Assembly: GCA_049421205.1 (NCBI GenBank)
Contig: JBMSMQ010000004.1
Span: forward strand, 1-60,100
Reading direction: 5' to 3'
Length of the DNA stretch: 60,100 bases
From: JAFMIT01 sp049421205
GTDB lineage: Bacteria; Actinomycetota; Actinomycetes; S36-B12; UBA5976
The notes beneath the pieces are model-generated. The model worked only from the letters and a program-made list of their open reading frames with translations. It did no database searches and was not told where the DNA came from. Shown here one piece after another: positions 51,153-59,575 of this stretch (the first letter of the stretch is position 1; each line of letters starts with the position of its first letter). A program made the translations under genes and the position numbers.

Positions 51153-52226
51153 ATGCGAATTGAAAAAAATCAATATGCAATCTCAGACGACGTACTAAAT
51201 CGTATTTTTGATGAACCAGGTTTTGGAAAATATTACACAGACCATATGGTGCAAATTGATTGGACCAAATCTGAAAGTTGGCATGAGGCGAGAGTTCAGC
51301 CGTACGCACCATTATCACTCGATCCAGCGACAAGTGTGATGCACTATGGACAGGCAATCTTTGAAGGTCTCAAGGCATTTCGTCATCCAGATGGGAGTGT
51401 GTATGCATTTCGTCCTGATAAGAATGCAGAGCGCTTTATGAAATCTGCAATCCGATTAGAAATGCCTGTTCTACCTGTGGATTTATTTCTTGATTCGCTA
51501 AAAAGTTTCTTGTCGGTAGATGGTCGATGGGTGTCATCGAAACCAGAGCAGTCACTCTATATTCGACCCTTCATGATTGCGACTGAGGTGGGCCTTGGAG
51601 TGAGACCATCGAGTCAATATTCATTTTTCATTATCGCATCTCCAGTTGGTCCCTACTTCCCGCAAGGTATTAAGCCAGTGTCAGTGTGGATTTCAACGGA
51701 CTATGTCAGGGCGGCTCCTGGCGGAACAGGGGAAGCGAAATGTGCGGGAAACTATGCCGCGTCACTCATTGCTCAAGCTCAAGCCGCCGAACAAGGCTGC
51801 GATCAAGTAATTTGGATTGACGCAATTGAACGAAAATGGATTGAGGAGATGGGAGGTATGAACCTCTTTTTCGTGTACGGAAACAAAATTGTCACACCAC
51901 GTCTCACTGGAACTCTTCTTCGTGGAGTTACGCGCGATTCAATTCTTTCTCTCGCAGGTGATCTTGGGTACGAAACAGATGAAGTAATGATTTCTGTAGA
52001 TGAATTGATTCTCGATTTGCAATCAGGGGTGATTACTGAAGCATTTGCGTGCGGTACTGCTGCTGCAATTACGCCCATCGGCACTATTAAGTCCGAGAAA
52101 GGCACATGGAAAGTCAGTAATGGTGAGCCAGGAGCCATTACATTAAACCTTCGGGAGACCCTGATCGGTATACAAACTGGTGCCATTGCGGATACCCACC
52201 AATGGATGTGGAAAATTTCAGAGTAG
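51153..52226 (+). CDS. ilvE: Branched-chain amino acid aminotransferase
   Basis: IlvE (357 residues, class IV fold, long type) makes leucine, isoleucine and valine from their 2-oxo acids with glutamate. HYGQAIFEGLKAFRHPDGS and YIRPFMIATEVGLGVRPS are typical; the PLP Lys is in GGTGEAKCAGNYAASL, and EMGGMNLFFV and GTAAAITPIG form the cofactor and phosphate sites. It is in operon with leuB. A 123-base leader region of cimA follows. Confidence 0.94.
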   Translation: MRIEKNQYAISDDVLNRIFDEPGFGKYYTDHMVQIDWTKSESWHEARVQPYAPLSLDPATSVMHYGQAIFEGLKAFRHPDGSVYAFRPDKNAERFMKSAIRLEMPVLPVDLFLDSLKSFLSVDGRWVSSKPEQSLYIRPFMIATEVGLGVRPSSQYSFFIIASPVGPYFPQGIKPVSVWISTDYVRAAPGGTGEAKCAGNYAASLIAQAQAAEQGCDQVIWIDAIERKWIEEMGGMNLFFVYGNKIVTPRLTGTLLRGVTRDSILSLAGDLGYETDEVMISVDELILDLQSGVITEAFACGTAAAITPIGTIKSEKGTWKVSNGEPGAITLNLRETLIGIQTGAIADTHQWMWKISE

Positions 52227-52260
52227 TGACAAAACCCCTATTTCGTGCAAGACTCGCGAT

Positions 52261-52284
52261 ATGACGTTCACAATTATTACGTAG
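52261..52284 (+). CDS. Candidate cimA leader peptide, MTFTIIT
   Basis: A seven-codon frame (ATG to TAG) with two adjacent Ile codons (ATT ATT) and three Thr codons, placed before two hairpins and cimA. Isoleucine is the end product of the citramalate route, threonine its alternative precursor. AAGACT lies six bases before the ATG, which would make it leaderless. Such a short frame could arise by chance. Confidence 0.45.
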   Translation: MTFTIIT

Positions 52285-52306
52285 CGCATCAGATCGACTG
52301 ATGCGC
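52284..52306 (+). promoter_or_regulatory. First hairpin of the cimA leader
   Basis: GCGCATCAG (52284-52292) and CTGATGCGC (52298-52306) form a perfect nine-base stem with a five-base loop. The 5' arm starts at the last base of the stop codon of the MTFTIIT frame, so a ribosome stalled at its Ile codons would cover part of it. Confidence 0.65.
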
Positions 52307-52338
52307 AACCTTCCGTTTGTACGGAAGGTTTTTTCTTT
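52307..52338 (+). terminator. Intrinsic terminator directly before cimA (attenuator candidate)
   Basis: AACCTTCCGT (52307-52316) and ACGGAAGGTT (52321-52330) form a perfect ten-base stem with a four-base loop, followed by TTTTCTTT. It abuts the first hairpin and ends 11 bases before the cimA ATG; the AGGAG ribosome site starts right after the T-tract. It may end leuB-ilvE transcription, control cimA, or both. Confidence 0.85.
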
Positions 52339-52349
52339 AGGAGCAGAGG

Positions 52350-53912
52350 ATGAACGAGTCATTTCAGTTATATGACACCACGCTTCGCGATGGAGCGCAG
52401 CGTGAAGGCATTTCCTACTCAGTTGCAGATAAGTTGCTCATTACCAAACTTCTCGATGAATTTGGAGTCGGCTATATTGAAGGTGGATGGCCTGGAGCGC
52501 TGCCAAAAGACACAGAATTCTTTGAAGAAGCGAAAAAACTGCAATTAAAAAATGCCACGCTTGTGGCGTTTGGAGCGACCTGTAAACCTTATGTCCAGGC
52601 AGATGAAGATCCACAACTGGATGCACTTCTTGCAAGCGGTGCAACAGTGATAACAATCGTTGCTAAAAGTGATGTCATGCATGTGAAAGAAGCACTCAAA
52701 GTTGATTTAGATGAGAACCTCAGAATGGTGAAAGAATCTGTTGAGTATCTCGTCAAAAATAGGAGACGTGTATTCGTTGACTGCGAACACTTTTTCGATG
52801 GTTTTTTGCGTGATCCTCAGTATGGAATCGAACTTTTGACAGTAGCAGAATCCGCTGGTGCTGAAGTCGGTGTTCTATGTGACACAAATGGTGGCTCTTT
52901 ACCATCGTATATCTCCAGAGTAACCGAAAGCGTAGTAAGAGAATTAAATATGCGAGTAGGAATTCACGCACAAGATGATACGTCATGTGCAGTAGCAAAT
53001 ACCATTGCCGCAGTAGAAGCAGGCGCAACGCACGCCCAATGTACGGCGAATGGGTATGGGGAGCGAACTGGTAATGCTGACTTATTTGCAGTTACTGCAA
53101 ATCTGCAAACAAAATTAGGCATCGAAGTCCTGTCTCCTGAGCAATTGCAGGAATCTGTGCGAGTTTCCCATGCGATTGCAGAGATTGCAAACCTTGCACC
53201 AAATTCACATCAAGCCTATGTTGGAACGAGCGCTTTTGCTCATAAAGCTGGATTACATGCAAGTGCATTACGTGTTAAATCTGAAATGTATAACCATATT
53301 GATCCTCTCGTGGTTGGTAACGATCAAAGAATCTTGGTAACTGAAATGGCAGGTCGAGCCTCGATTGAACTGAAGAGTTTAGAAATTGGTTATTCGTTAA
53401 CGAAAGAACAAATCTCAGACTTAGTTCAGATTGTGAAGTCGAGGGAAGCTGCAGGCTGGACCTATGAAGCAGCAGATGCATCATTTGAACTCCTGATTCT
53501 GGAGGTGCTTGAACGTAAACCTGAGTTCTTCTCTATCAGAAATTGGAAAGTTTCGATGGAGGGTAATGATGCCCGCGTTGAAACTGTCGCTGAATTAGAA
53601 ATTGAAAGTTTGACTCGAAGAGTCAGTGTCACAGGTAGTGGTAATGGTCCGGTGAATGCTATTGATGTGGCGATTCGAAAAGGATTAGAGCACCTGCTTG
53701 GTACTGTGGCTGAAATTCAGCTTGTTGATTACAAAGTAAGAATCCTTGAAGGCGTTGAAGGAACAGATGCAATAACGAGAGTCATGATGCTCAGTAAAAA
53801 CGAGAATATGGAATGGACCACAATCGGAGTTCATGAGAATATTGTTGAGGCATCGCTTATGGCAATGCTCGATGCCATAAACTTTGGTTTATTAGCAATG
53901 GAGGGGAAGTAA
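52350..53912 (+). CDS. cimA: (R)-citramalate synthase
   Basis: CimA (520 residues) condenses pyruvate and acetyl-CoA to citramalate, a threonine-independent route to 2-oxobutyrate and isoleucine. The HMGL domain starts LYDTTLRDGAQREGISYSV; GIHAQDDTSCAVANTIAAVE with the metal His is in place of the LeuA version, and TANGYGERTGNADL follows. The C-terminal LeuA-type dimer domain has SGNGPVNAIDVAIRKGL. Length and the N-terminus fit CimA of the type found in archaea and many bacteria rather than LeuA. LeuCD and LeuB in this window can act on its products. Confidence 0.9.
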   Translation: MNESFQLYDTTLRDGAQREGISYSVADKLLITKLLDEFGVGYIEGGWPGALPKDTEFFEEAKKLQLKNATLVAFGATCKPYVQADEDPQLDALLASGATVITIVAKSDVMHVKEALKVDLDENLRMVKESVEYLVKNRRRVFVDCEHFFDGFLRDPQYGIELLTVAESAGAEVGVLCDTNGGSLPSYISRVTESVVRELNMRVGIHAQDDTSCAVANTIAAVEAGATHAQCTANGYGERTGNADLFAVTANLQTKLGIEVLSPEQLQESVRVSHAIAEIANLAPNSHQAYVGTSAFAHKAGLHASALRVKSEMYNHIDPLVVGNDQRILVTEMAGRASIELKSLEIGYSLTKEQISDLVQIVKSREAAGWTYEAADASFELLILEVLERKPEFFSIRNWKVSMEGNDARVETVAELEIESLTRRVSVTGSGNGPVNAIDVAIRKGLEHLLGTVAEIQLVDYKVRILEGVEGTDAITRVMMLSKNENMEWTTIGVHENIVEASLMAMLDAINFGLLAMEGK

Positions 53913-54701
53913 GTGTTTCTTGCTCGCGTTATGGCCGACCAAAGTGTTTCGTATGCTGTTGTCGAAGGTCTTGATGAAGTTGGGGATGTAACTGAGTTAA
54001 CGCAGTTTTATCTCTTAAAAGAACATCCCTTGCTTGGAGGCATTCAGCTGACTGGTGTTGCTAAAAGTCCTGAAGAAGTCAAAGTGCTTGCACCATTGAT
54101 TCCATCTAAAGTGATCGGAATTGGAAAGAACTATGCTGATCATGCAAAGGAAATGGGTGGCGAGGTTCCACCTGAACCAATTTGTTTCCTTAAACCAACC
54201 ACATCCATTATTGCATCTCGAGACACCATCCAACTTCCTCGACAATCTGAACATGTTGAGCATGAAAGTGAACTTGCGATTGTTATTTCCAAAATGGGAA
54301 GAAATATCCCGAAGAGCGATGCCCTTGATTATGTGTTCGGCTATAGTGTTGCAAACGATGTGACGGCTCGAGATATTCAGAAATCTGATGGTCAATGGAC
54401 GAGAGCCAAGGGCTTTGACACCTTTTTACCATTTGGTCCTTGGATACAGACAGAATTTAATTACAAAGAAGGACTTGTTGAAGCGAAAGTGAATGGTGTT
54501 GTGAAACAGCACGCCTCACTACAATTGATGGTGAGTGATGTTGAAACACTCGTATCCTGGTGTTCTGAAAGTATGACGCTGTTACCAGGAGACGTAATCT
54601 TGACAGGAACACCTGCTGGGGTATCGCCAATTACTGCAGGTGACGAGGTTGAATGCTTTATTCCAGGTGTTGGCAGGCTTGTTAATTCAGTGAGTCGATA
54701 G
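53913..54701 (+). CDS. Fumarylacetoacetate hydrolase-family protein
   Basis: A 262-residue FAH-fold enzyme. KVIGIGKNYADHAKEMG, PICFLKPTTSII, the metal-binding HVEHESELAIVI (Glu pair) and GTPAGVSPI are the family marks. Members hydrolyse acylpyruvates or act as oxaloacetate decarboxylase or tautomerase; the exact reaction is open. The GTG follows the cimA stop with no gap and gltX follows, the same order as in mycobacteria (Rv2993c-gltX). Confidence 0.88.
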   Translation: MFLARVMADQSVSYAVVEGLDEVGDVTELTQFYLLKEHPLLGGIQLTGVAKSPEEVKVLAPLIPSKVIGIGKNYADHAKEMGGEVPPEPICFLKPTTSIIASRDTIQLPRQSEHVEHESELAIVISKMGRNIPKSDALDYVFGYSVANDVTARDIQKSDGQWTRAKGFDTFLPFGPWIQTEFNYKEGLVEAKVNGVVKQHASLQLMVSDVETLVSWCSESMTLLPGDVILTGTPAGVSPITAGDEVECFIPGVGRLVNSVSR

Positions 54702-54725
54702 GCATCCGCTAGTGTTAGCAACCTT

Positions 54726-56231
54726 ATGAGTTCTGATATTCGAGTTCGATTTTGCCCTTCACCTACAGGAAATCCACACGTAGGAATGGTTCGAACAGCA
54801 TTATTTAATTGGGCATTTGCAAGACACAACAATGCCACGTTTGTGTTTCGTATCGAAGATACAGATTCTGCACGAGATTCAGAGGACTCATACAACCAAC
54901 TTCTCGATTCTTTGAAGTGGCTTGGTTTAACTTGGGATGAAGGACCAGAAGTTGGCGGGGAATATGGTCCATATCGGCAATCCGAACGAATGGACATCTA
55001 TCACGAAGTTGTCGAGAAATTGCTGAGTGCAAAATTTGCGTATCGTTGTTATTGCAGTGTTGAAGAGTTAGAGGAACAACGAGAGAATCAGAAAAAAGCT
55101 GGCACGACCCCTGGTTATAGTGGACGATGTCGAGATCTTACAAATGATCAAATGCAAAGTTTTGAAGCGGAAGGAAGAAAGCCTGCGATTCGTTTTCGTA
55201 TGCCAGGAACGGATTTCACGTGGGATGATCTTGTACGCGGAGAGTTAACGTTCGCAAAAGAACATGTTCCTGACTTTGTAATTGTTAGAGCAACAGGTGA
55301 ACCTCTTTACACGTTAGTGAACCCTGTTGATGATGCCCTCATGCATATCACTCACGTTTTACGTGGGGAAGACCTCCTTTCTTCAACGCCACGGCAAATT
55401 GCGATGCATAATGCTTTAGCCGAGATTGGGGTAGGAAGTGGACGTCTCCCATACTTTGGGCATCTTCCTTATGTGATGGGTGAAGGCAATCGAAAGCTCA
55501 GCAAACGAGATCCAGAGTCGGCATTATTGATGTATCGCGAAGAAGGTTATTTGCCTGAAGGCCTACTGAATTATCTAGCACTTCTCGGCTGGTCAATGGG
55601 AGATGATCAGGAATTCTTCTCAATCCAAGAGATGGCAGAGCGCTTTGATATTAAACGAGTGAGTGGAAATCCAGCACGCTTTGACTTGAAAAAGTGCACA
55701 TCAATAAATGGTGATTGGATTCGAAGTCTGAATCCCGAGGATTTATCTGAAAGATTGATTCCATTTCTGGCGAAAGAAAACATTCTCCCAGAAGTCCCAA
55801 ATCAAGCACAATGCGATATGGTGAGAAGCGCAACTCCATTAGTGCAATCAAGAATGGAAACACTTCGTCAAGGCGCCGCAATGCTCGGATTTCTCTTCTT
55901 CCAAGACAATGAAGAAGTTGAAGTAACTCAAGCAACACGGCCATTTGAAATTGAAGCGAGCGAACGTAGCCAAATTAATGAAGAAGCGAAGTCGATTCTT
56001 GCAATCGCACTTGATGCACTTACAAACCTTGATGAATGGAATCACGTAGCAATCGAGGCTTGTCTACGCGCTGAACTTCTTGAAAAACATGGACTTAAAC
56101 CAAAAAATGCATTTGGCCCAGTTCGGCTCGCAACCGCAGGTCGCAGAGTCTCACCACCGCTTTTTGAAAGTCTTGAGTTACTCGGTAAGTCACGATCTTT
56201 GTACCGGATTGAGTCGGCACTTCACATTTAA
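54726..56231 (+). CDS. gltX: Glutamyl-tRNA synthetase
   Basis: GluRS (501 residues), class I. The ATP-binding HIGH motif is HVGM in FCPSPTGNPHVGMVRTALFN (20 residues), and the KMSKS-type motif is KLSKRDP. The insertion with YRCYCSVEEL contains the CxC used for zinc in many GluRS. The C-terminal helical anticodon domain covers about residues 330-501. It is followed by tRNA-Gln and tRNA-Glu genes; in organisms without GlnRS this enzyme charges both, but I cannot tell here. Confidence 0.95.
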   Translation: MSSDIRVRFCPSPTGNPHVGMVRTALFNWAFARHNNATFVFRIEDTDSARDSEDSYNQLLDSLKWLGLTWDEGPEVGGEYGPYRQSERMDIYHEVVEKLLSAKFAYRCYCSVEELEEQRENQKKAGTTPGYSGRCRDLTNDQMQSFEAEGRKPAIRFRMPGTDFTWDDLVRGELTFAKEHVPDFVIVRATGEPLYTLVNPVDDALMHITHVLRGEDLLSSTPRQIAMHNALAEIGVGSGRLPYFGHLPYVMGEGNRKLSKRDPESALLMYREEGYLPEGLLNYLALLGWSMGDDQEFFSIQEMAERFDIKRVSGNPARFDLKKCTSINGDWIRSLNPEDLSERLIPFLAKENILPEVPNQAQCDMVRSATPLVQSRMETLRQGAAMLGFLFFQDNEEVEVTQATRPFEIEASERSQINEEAKSILAIALDALTNLDEWNHVAIEACLRAELLEKHGLKPKNAFGPVRLATAGRRVSPPLFESLELLGKSRSLYRIESALHI

Positions 56232-56265
56232 GTTATGCTCCACCCCGCCTAAAACACCGAAATGG

Positions 56266-56337
56266 TGGGGTATGGGGTAATTGGCAGCCCAGCTGATTCT
56301 GGTTCAGTTAGTCTAGGTTCGAGTCCTGGTACCCCAG
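56266..56337 (+). tRNA. tRNA-Gln (anticodon CTG)
   Basis: Acceptor arms TGGGGTA (56266-56272) and TACCCCA (56330-56336) pair fully; the anticodon stem GCTGA/TCAGT encloses TTCTGGT with anticodon CTG, and the T arm has CTAGG-TTCGAGT-CCTGG. The 3' CCA is not encoded. It lies 34 bases after gltX and may share its transcript. Confidence 0.95.
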
Positions 56338-56361
56338 CGACAGTAGTCAAAACCGCAATGC

Positions 56362-56434
56362 GGCCCCGTTGTGTAGTGGCCTAGCACGCCGCCCTCTCAA
56401 GGCGGTAGCGCGGGTTCGAATCCCGTCGGGGCTA
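56362..56434 (+). tRNA. tRNA-Glu (anticodon CTC)
   Basis: Acceptor GGCCCCG (56362-56368) pairs with CGGGGCT (56427-56433) with a G-U pair at the first position, as in other actinobacterial tRNA-Glu. The anticodon loop in GCCGC-CCTCTCA-AGGCGG context gives CTC; the T loop is TTCGAAT. CCA is not encoded. It is 24 bases after tRNA-Gln, so the two are likely processed from one precursor. Confidence 0.95.
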
Positions 56435-56453
56435 CTTTCGAAAAGAGGAATGT

Positions 56454-56807
56454 ATGGTGGACCATACACACGGTCGTGATGTGCTAAAAGAACTTGCACC
56501 TGAAGGTAGAGCATTACGAGAACTGATTCCAGCCGTCTATGAAAGTTTTTCAAATCTTTCAAAATCTGCCCAAGCAGAGGGTGAACTCTCAGACATTGTG
56601 AAGGAATTGATTGCGTTTGCTATTGCTGTGAATGAACATTGTGATGGATGTATTGCATCACACGCTCGAAGTCTCGCTTTGAAAGGTGCAACTGATCAGC
56701 AGGTAGCAGAAACTCTCGGAGTCTGTATTCAAATGATGGGCGGACCTGGCACGGTATATGCACCTCGAGCATTTGCTGCATTTCAATCGTTCAAAGCAAC
56801 TGACTAA
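56454..56807 (+). CDS. AhpD-like/carboxymuconolactone decarboxylase-family protein
   Basis: A 117-residue helical protein of the CMD/AhpD superfamily. NEHCDGCIASHARSLALKGA carries the redox CxxC and the following His, as in AhpD, so a thiol-peroxidase-type or disulfide reductase role is likely. MMGGPGTVYAPRAF is the conserved late helix. It has its own AGAGGA site and follows the two tRNA genes. It ends directly at the stop of the convergent ndgR gene. Confidence 0.85.
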   Translation: MVDHTHGRDVLKELAPEGRALRELIPAVYESFSNLSKSAQAEGELSDIVKELIAFAIAVNEHCDGCIASHARSLALKGATDQQVAETLGVCIQMMGGPGTVYAPRAFAAFQSFKATD

Positions 56808-57521
56808 TTACGAGTTCATTTTCTTGAGTGCATCGGTGAGTTTCTGTGCGGCCTGCACAACAGCCAGTGAATGAAGTCGACCAGGCTGTCTCGTTAATCG
56901 CTCTATTGGCCCCGACACACTGAGTGCAGCAATCACCTTGCCTGCAGGATTTCGAACGGGTGCGGAAACTGATGCAACACCTGCTTCTCTTTCACCCACA
57001 CTTTGCGCCCAACCACGTCTTCGTACCTGTGCCAAGGCTGATGCCGTAAAGGCAGCATTGTTCAGTCCACGGTGTATTCGATCTGGTTCTTCCCACGCAA
57101 GCAGAATTTGTGCGCCGGAGCCTGCTTGCATGGTCAAGACAGCACCAATTGGAACTGAGTCGCGCAATCCCGTCATCCGTTCGGCTGCAGCAACACACAT
57201 ACGTGCATCACCTTGACGGCGATAGAGCTGCGCACTTTCTCCTGTTGCATCGCGAAGTGCAAAAAGGAGGGGAGTTGCTGCTGCCAATAATTTATCTTCA
57301 CCAGCTGCAGCTGCGAGTTCATTTAATCGAGGTCCGAGAACAAATCGACCGCTCACATCTCGAGATACGAACCGATGTTGTTCGAGTGCACACGCAAGAC
57401 GATGGGCCGTTGGACGTGTTAACCCGGTCGCGCTCACGAGACCAGCAAGCGATAAAGGCCCTGACTCTAAAGCGTCCAATACCAACGCCGCTTTGTTGAG
57501 TACTCCAACACCATTGTCCAC
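56808..57521 (-). CDS. ndgR: IclR-family regulator, NdgR type
   Basis: A 237-residue IclR protein: winged helix at about 8-60 (LAGLVSATGLTRPTAHRLAC) and an effector domain with ESAQLYRRQGDARMCVAAAE, GSGAQILLAWEEPDRI and SVSAPVRNPAGKVIAALSVSGP. These match NdgR/AreB, which lies divergent to leuCD across actinobacteria and controls leucine and other amino acid genes. I take the GTG at 57521 (MDNGVGVLNKAALVL); an ATG seven codons upstream would put coding sequence through the shared palindrome. CAATAT is six bases before this GTG, so the transcript is probably leaderless. Confidence 0.9.
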   Translation of the reverse strand: MDNGVGVLNKAALVLDALESGPLSLAGLVSATGLTRPTAHRLACALEQHRFVSRDVSGRFVLGPRLNELAAAAGEDKLLAAATPLLFALRDATGESAQLYRRQGDARMCVAAAERMTGLRDSVPIGAVLTMQAGSGAQILLAWEEPDRIHRGLNNAAFTASALAQVRRRGWAQSVGEREAGVASVSAPVRNPAGKVIAALSVSGPIERLTRQPGRLHSLAVVQAAQKLTDALKKMNS

Positions 57522-57527
57522 ATGCTG

Positions 57528-57560
57528 ATATTGCCATTTCAAGGTTCAAGATGGCAAGAT
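57528..57560. promoter_or_regulatory. ndgR/leuC divergent promoters with palindromic operator
   Basis: TTGCCAT (57531-57537) and ATGGCAA (57551-57557) are a perfect inverted repeat 13 bases apart. Each arm also serves as a -35: TTGCCA to CAAGAT (57555-57560) for leuC and, on the other strand, TTGCCA to CAATAT (57533-57528) for ndgR. Both spacers are 18 bases, and each -10 is six bases from its GTG. The two promoters overlap so that each -10 touches the -35 of the other. Confidence 0.65.
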
Positions 57561-57566
57561 TTCAAT

Positions 57567-58973
57567 GTGGGAAAGACATTGGCTGAAAAAGTCTGGCAGG
57601 CACACCTCGTCACATCTGCGCCAGGAGAGCCCGATTTGCTCTACATCGATCTTCACCTTGTGCACGAAGTCACAAGTCCGCAAGCCTTCGATTCGTTGCG
57701 CGCAACGAATCGAACTGTACGACGCCCAGATCTCACACTGTTAACTGAAGACCATAATGTTCCTACAAAGAATCTCTTACAAATAGACGATCCAATTTCT
57801 GCCGCCCAGATAGCGGCACTTCGAAAAAATGCAGAAGAGTTTGGGCTTCGCATTTTTTCGCTTGGAGACAAAGAACAGGGAATTGTTCATGTAGTTGGTC
57901 CACAACTTGGAATTACACAACCAGGAATGACCATTGTGTGTGGGGATTCGCATACCTCTACACACGGTGCATTTGGTGCACTTGCATTTGGAATCGGCAC
58001 ATCTGAAGTTGAACACGTCCTTGCAACTCAAACTCTGCCATTAAAACCATTCAAAACGATGGCGATTACTGTCAATAATCAGTTGCCTGCAGATGTAACT
58101 GCGAAAGATCTGATTCTTTCAATCATTGCAAAAATTGGTACCAACGGTGCTCAAGGTCATGTTATCGAGTATCGAGGAGAAGCAATTTCTCAATTGTCGA
58201 TGGAAGCACGTATGACAGTTTGCAATATGTCAATCGAAGCAGGTGCGCGTGCCGGAATGGTTGCTCCGGACAACGTTACCTTTGATTATTTGCAAGACAA
58301 AGACTTCGCTCCACGTGGTGATGACTGGGAAAGCGCAGTTGAGTACTGGAAAACACTGCAAACGGACTCCGATGCAATTTTTGATAACGAAGTTATTATT
58401 GATGCGAGCACTTTGACTCCTTTCGTTACGTGGGGGACGAATCCTGGGCAAGGTATTGGGCTTGGAAGCAAAGTGCCCTCACCAGAATCGGCGGAAAATG
58501 ACGTTGAACGTCAATCAATTGAAAAAGCCCTTCGCTATATGGATCTCACTCCAGGCACTCCAATGCGTGAGATACCAATTGACGTTGTGTTTGTTGGCTC
58601 GTGCACAAATGGTCGAATCGAAGACCTCCGAGTAGTGGCCGAGATACTGAAAGATCGATCAATATCTCCAACGGTAACGATGCTCGTTGTTCCTGGAAGT
58701 ACACGAGTTCGACTTCAAGCAGAAGCTGAAGGTTTACACGAGATATTCCAAAAAGCGGGCGCTGAATGGCGAAGTGCTGGATGTTCGGCATGCCTTGGCA
58801 TGAATCCCGATAAGGTTCCAAGTGGAAAACGGGCAGCCTCAACATCAAATCGAAATTTTGAAGGTCGTCAAGGACCAGGTGCGAGAACTCATCTTGTATC
58901 ACCACAGGTTGCCGCTGCAACGGCGATTCTAGGCCGACTGGGATCACTCTGGGATTTGTCGGAGGTTTCCTGA
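57567..58973 (+). CDS. leuC: 3-isopropylmalate dehydratase large subunit
   Basis: LeuC (468 residues) with LeuD isomerises 2- to 3-isopropylmalate; the pair may also act on citramalate for the CimA route. The 4Fe-4S ligands are Cys in FVGSCTNGRIEDLR and the two in SAGCSACLGMNPDK. Substrate and cluster sites include GDSHTSTHGAFGALAFGIG. I use the GTG at 57567 (GKTLAEKVWQAHLV follows), which matches the family N-terminus; the open frame begins 15 codons earlier. There is no ribosome site, and CAAGAT lies six bases upstream. Confidence 0.95.
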   Translation: MGKTLAEKVWQAHLVTSAPGEPDLLYIDLHLVHEVTSPQAFDSLRATNRTVRRPDLTLLTEDHNVPTKNLLQIDDPISAAQIAALRKNAEEFGLRIFSLGDKEQGIVHVVGPQLGITQPGMTIVCGDSHTSTHGAFGALAFGIGTSEVEHVLATQTLPLKPFKTMAITVNNQLPADVTAKDLILSIIAKIGTNGAQGHVIEYRGEAISQLSMEARMTVCNMSIEAGARAGMVAPDNVTFDYLQDKDFAPRGDDWESAVEYWKTLQTDSDAIFDNEVIIDASTLTPFVTWGTNPGQGIGLGSKVPSPESAENDVERQSIEKALRYMDLTPGTPMREIPIDVVFVGSCTNGRIEDLRVVAEILKDRSISPTVTMLVVPGSTRVRLQAEAEGLHEIFQKAGAEWRSAGCSACLGMNPDKVPSGKRAASTSNRNFEGRQGPGARTHLVSPQVAAATAILGRLGSLWDLSEVS

Positions 58974-59575
58974 TGGAGAAGTTCATCCAAGACACTGGCA
59001 TTGCAGTACCACTTGAAATGAGTGCAGTTGATACAGATCAGATCATCCCGGCTGAATTCTTGAAAAGAATCACACGTCACGGTTTTGAAGATGGTTGCTT
59101 TTATGCTTGGCGCAAAGACGCAGATTTCGTTTTAAATCTCCCTCGATACCACGGTGCGAGTATTTTGGTTGCAGGACCAGACTTCGGTACGGGCTCATCA
59201 CGAGAGCACGCCGTCTGGGCACTGCAGGATTATGGGTTCAAAGTAGTCATATCTTCTCGTTTCGCTGACATTTTCAAGGGCAATGCGTCAAAAGCAGGAT
59301 TGCTCACCGCTGAAGTTCCACAGAACAACGTAGAAGAGTTATGGAATTGGATTCATCAGCACGAAGGTGCAGTCCTTGAGGTGAATTTAGAGCAGAAATC
59401 CATCACCTTTGGCGGTAAGTCCGTTCCATTTGAAATCGACGACTATGTCAGATTTCGACTCCTCGAAGGCTTAGATGACATTGGGCAGACACTCAAGAAT
59501 GCCGACAAAATAGCGAATTTTGAGAAAAATCGACCATCATTTCTACCAAAGGTTTTCGCGAAATCCGCCGAATGA
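58973..59575 (+). CDS. leuD: 3-isopropylmalate dehydratase small subunit
   Basis: LeuD (200 residues) is the swivelling aconitase-like subunit. DTDQIIPAEFLKR, GPDFGTGSSREHAVWALQDY (20 residues, with the substrate-binding SSREH) and VVISSRFADIFKGNA are typical. The ATG shares one base with the leuC stop (TGATG), giving equal synthesis. The gene is followed by hup, as in mycobacteria. Confidence 0.95.
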   Translation: MEKFIQDTGIAVPLEMSAVDTDQIIPAEFLKRITRHGFEDGCFYAWRKDADFVLNLPRYHGASILVAGPDFGTGSSREHAVWALQDYGFKVVISSRFADIFKGNASKAGLLTAEVPQNNVEELWNWIHQHEGAVLEVNLEQKSITFGGKSVPFEIDDYVRFRLLEGLDDIGQTLKNADKIANFEKNRPSFLPKVFAKSAE

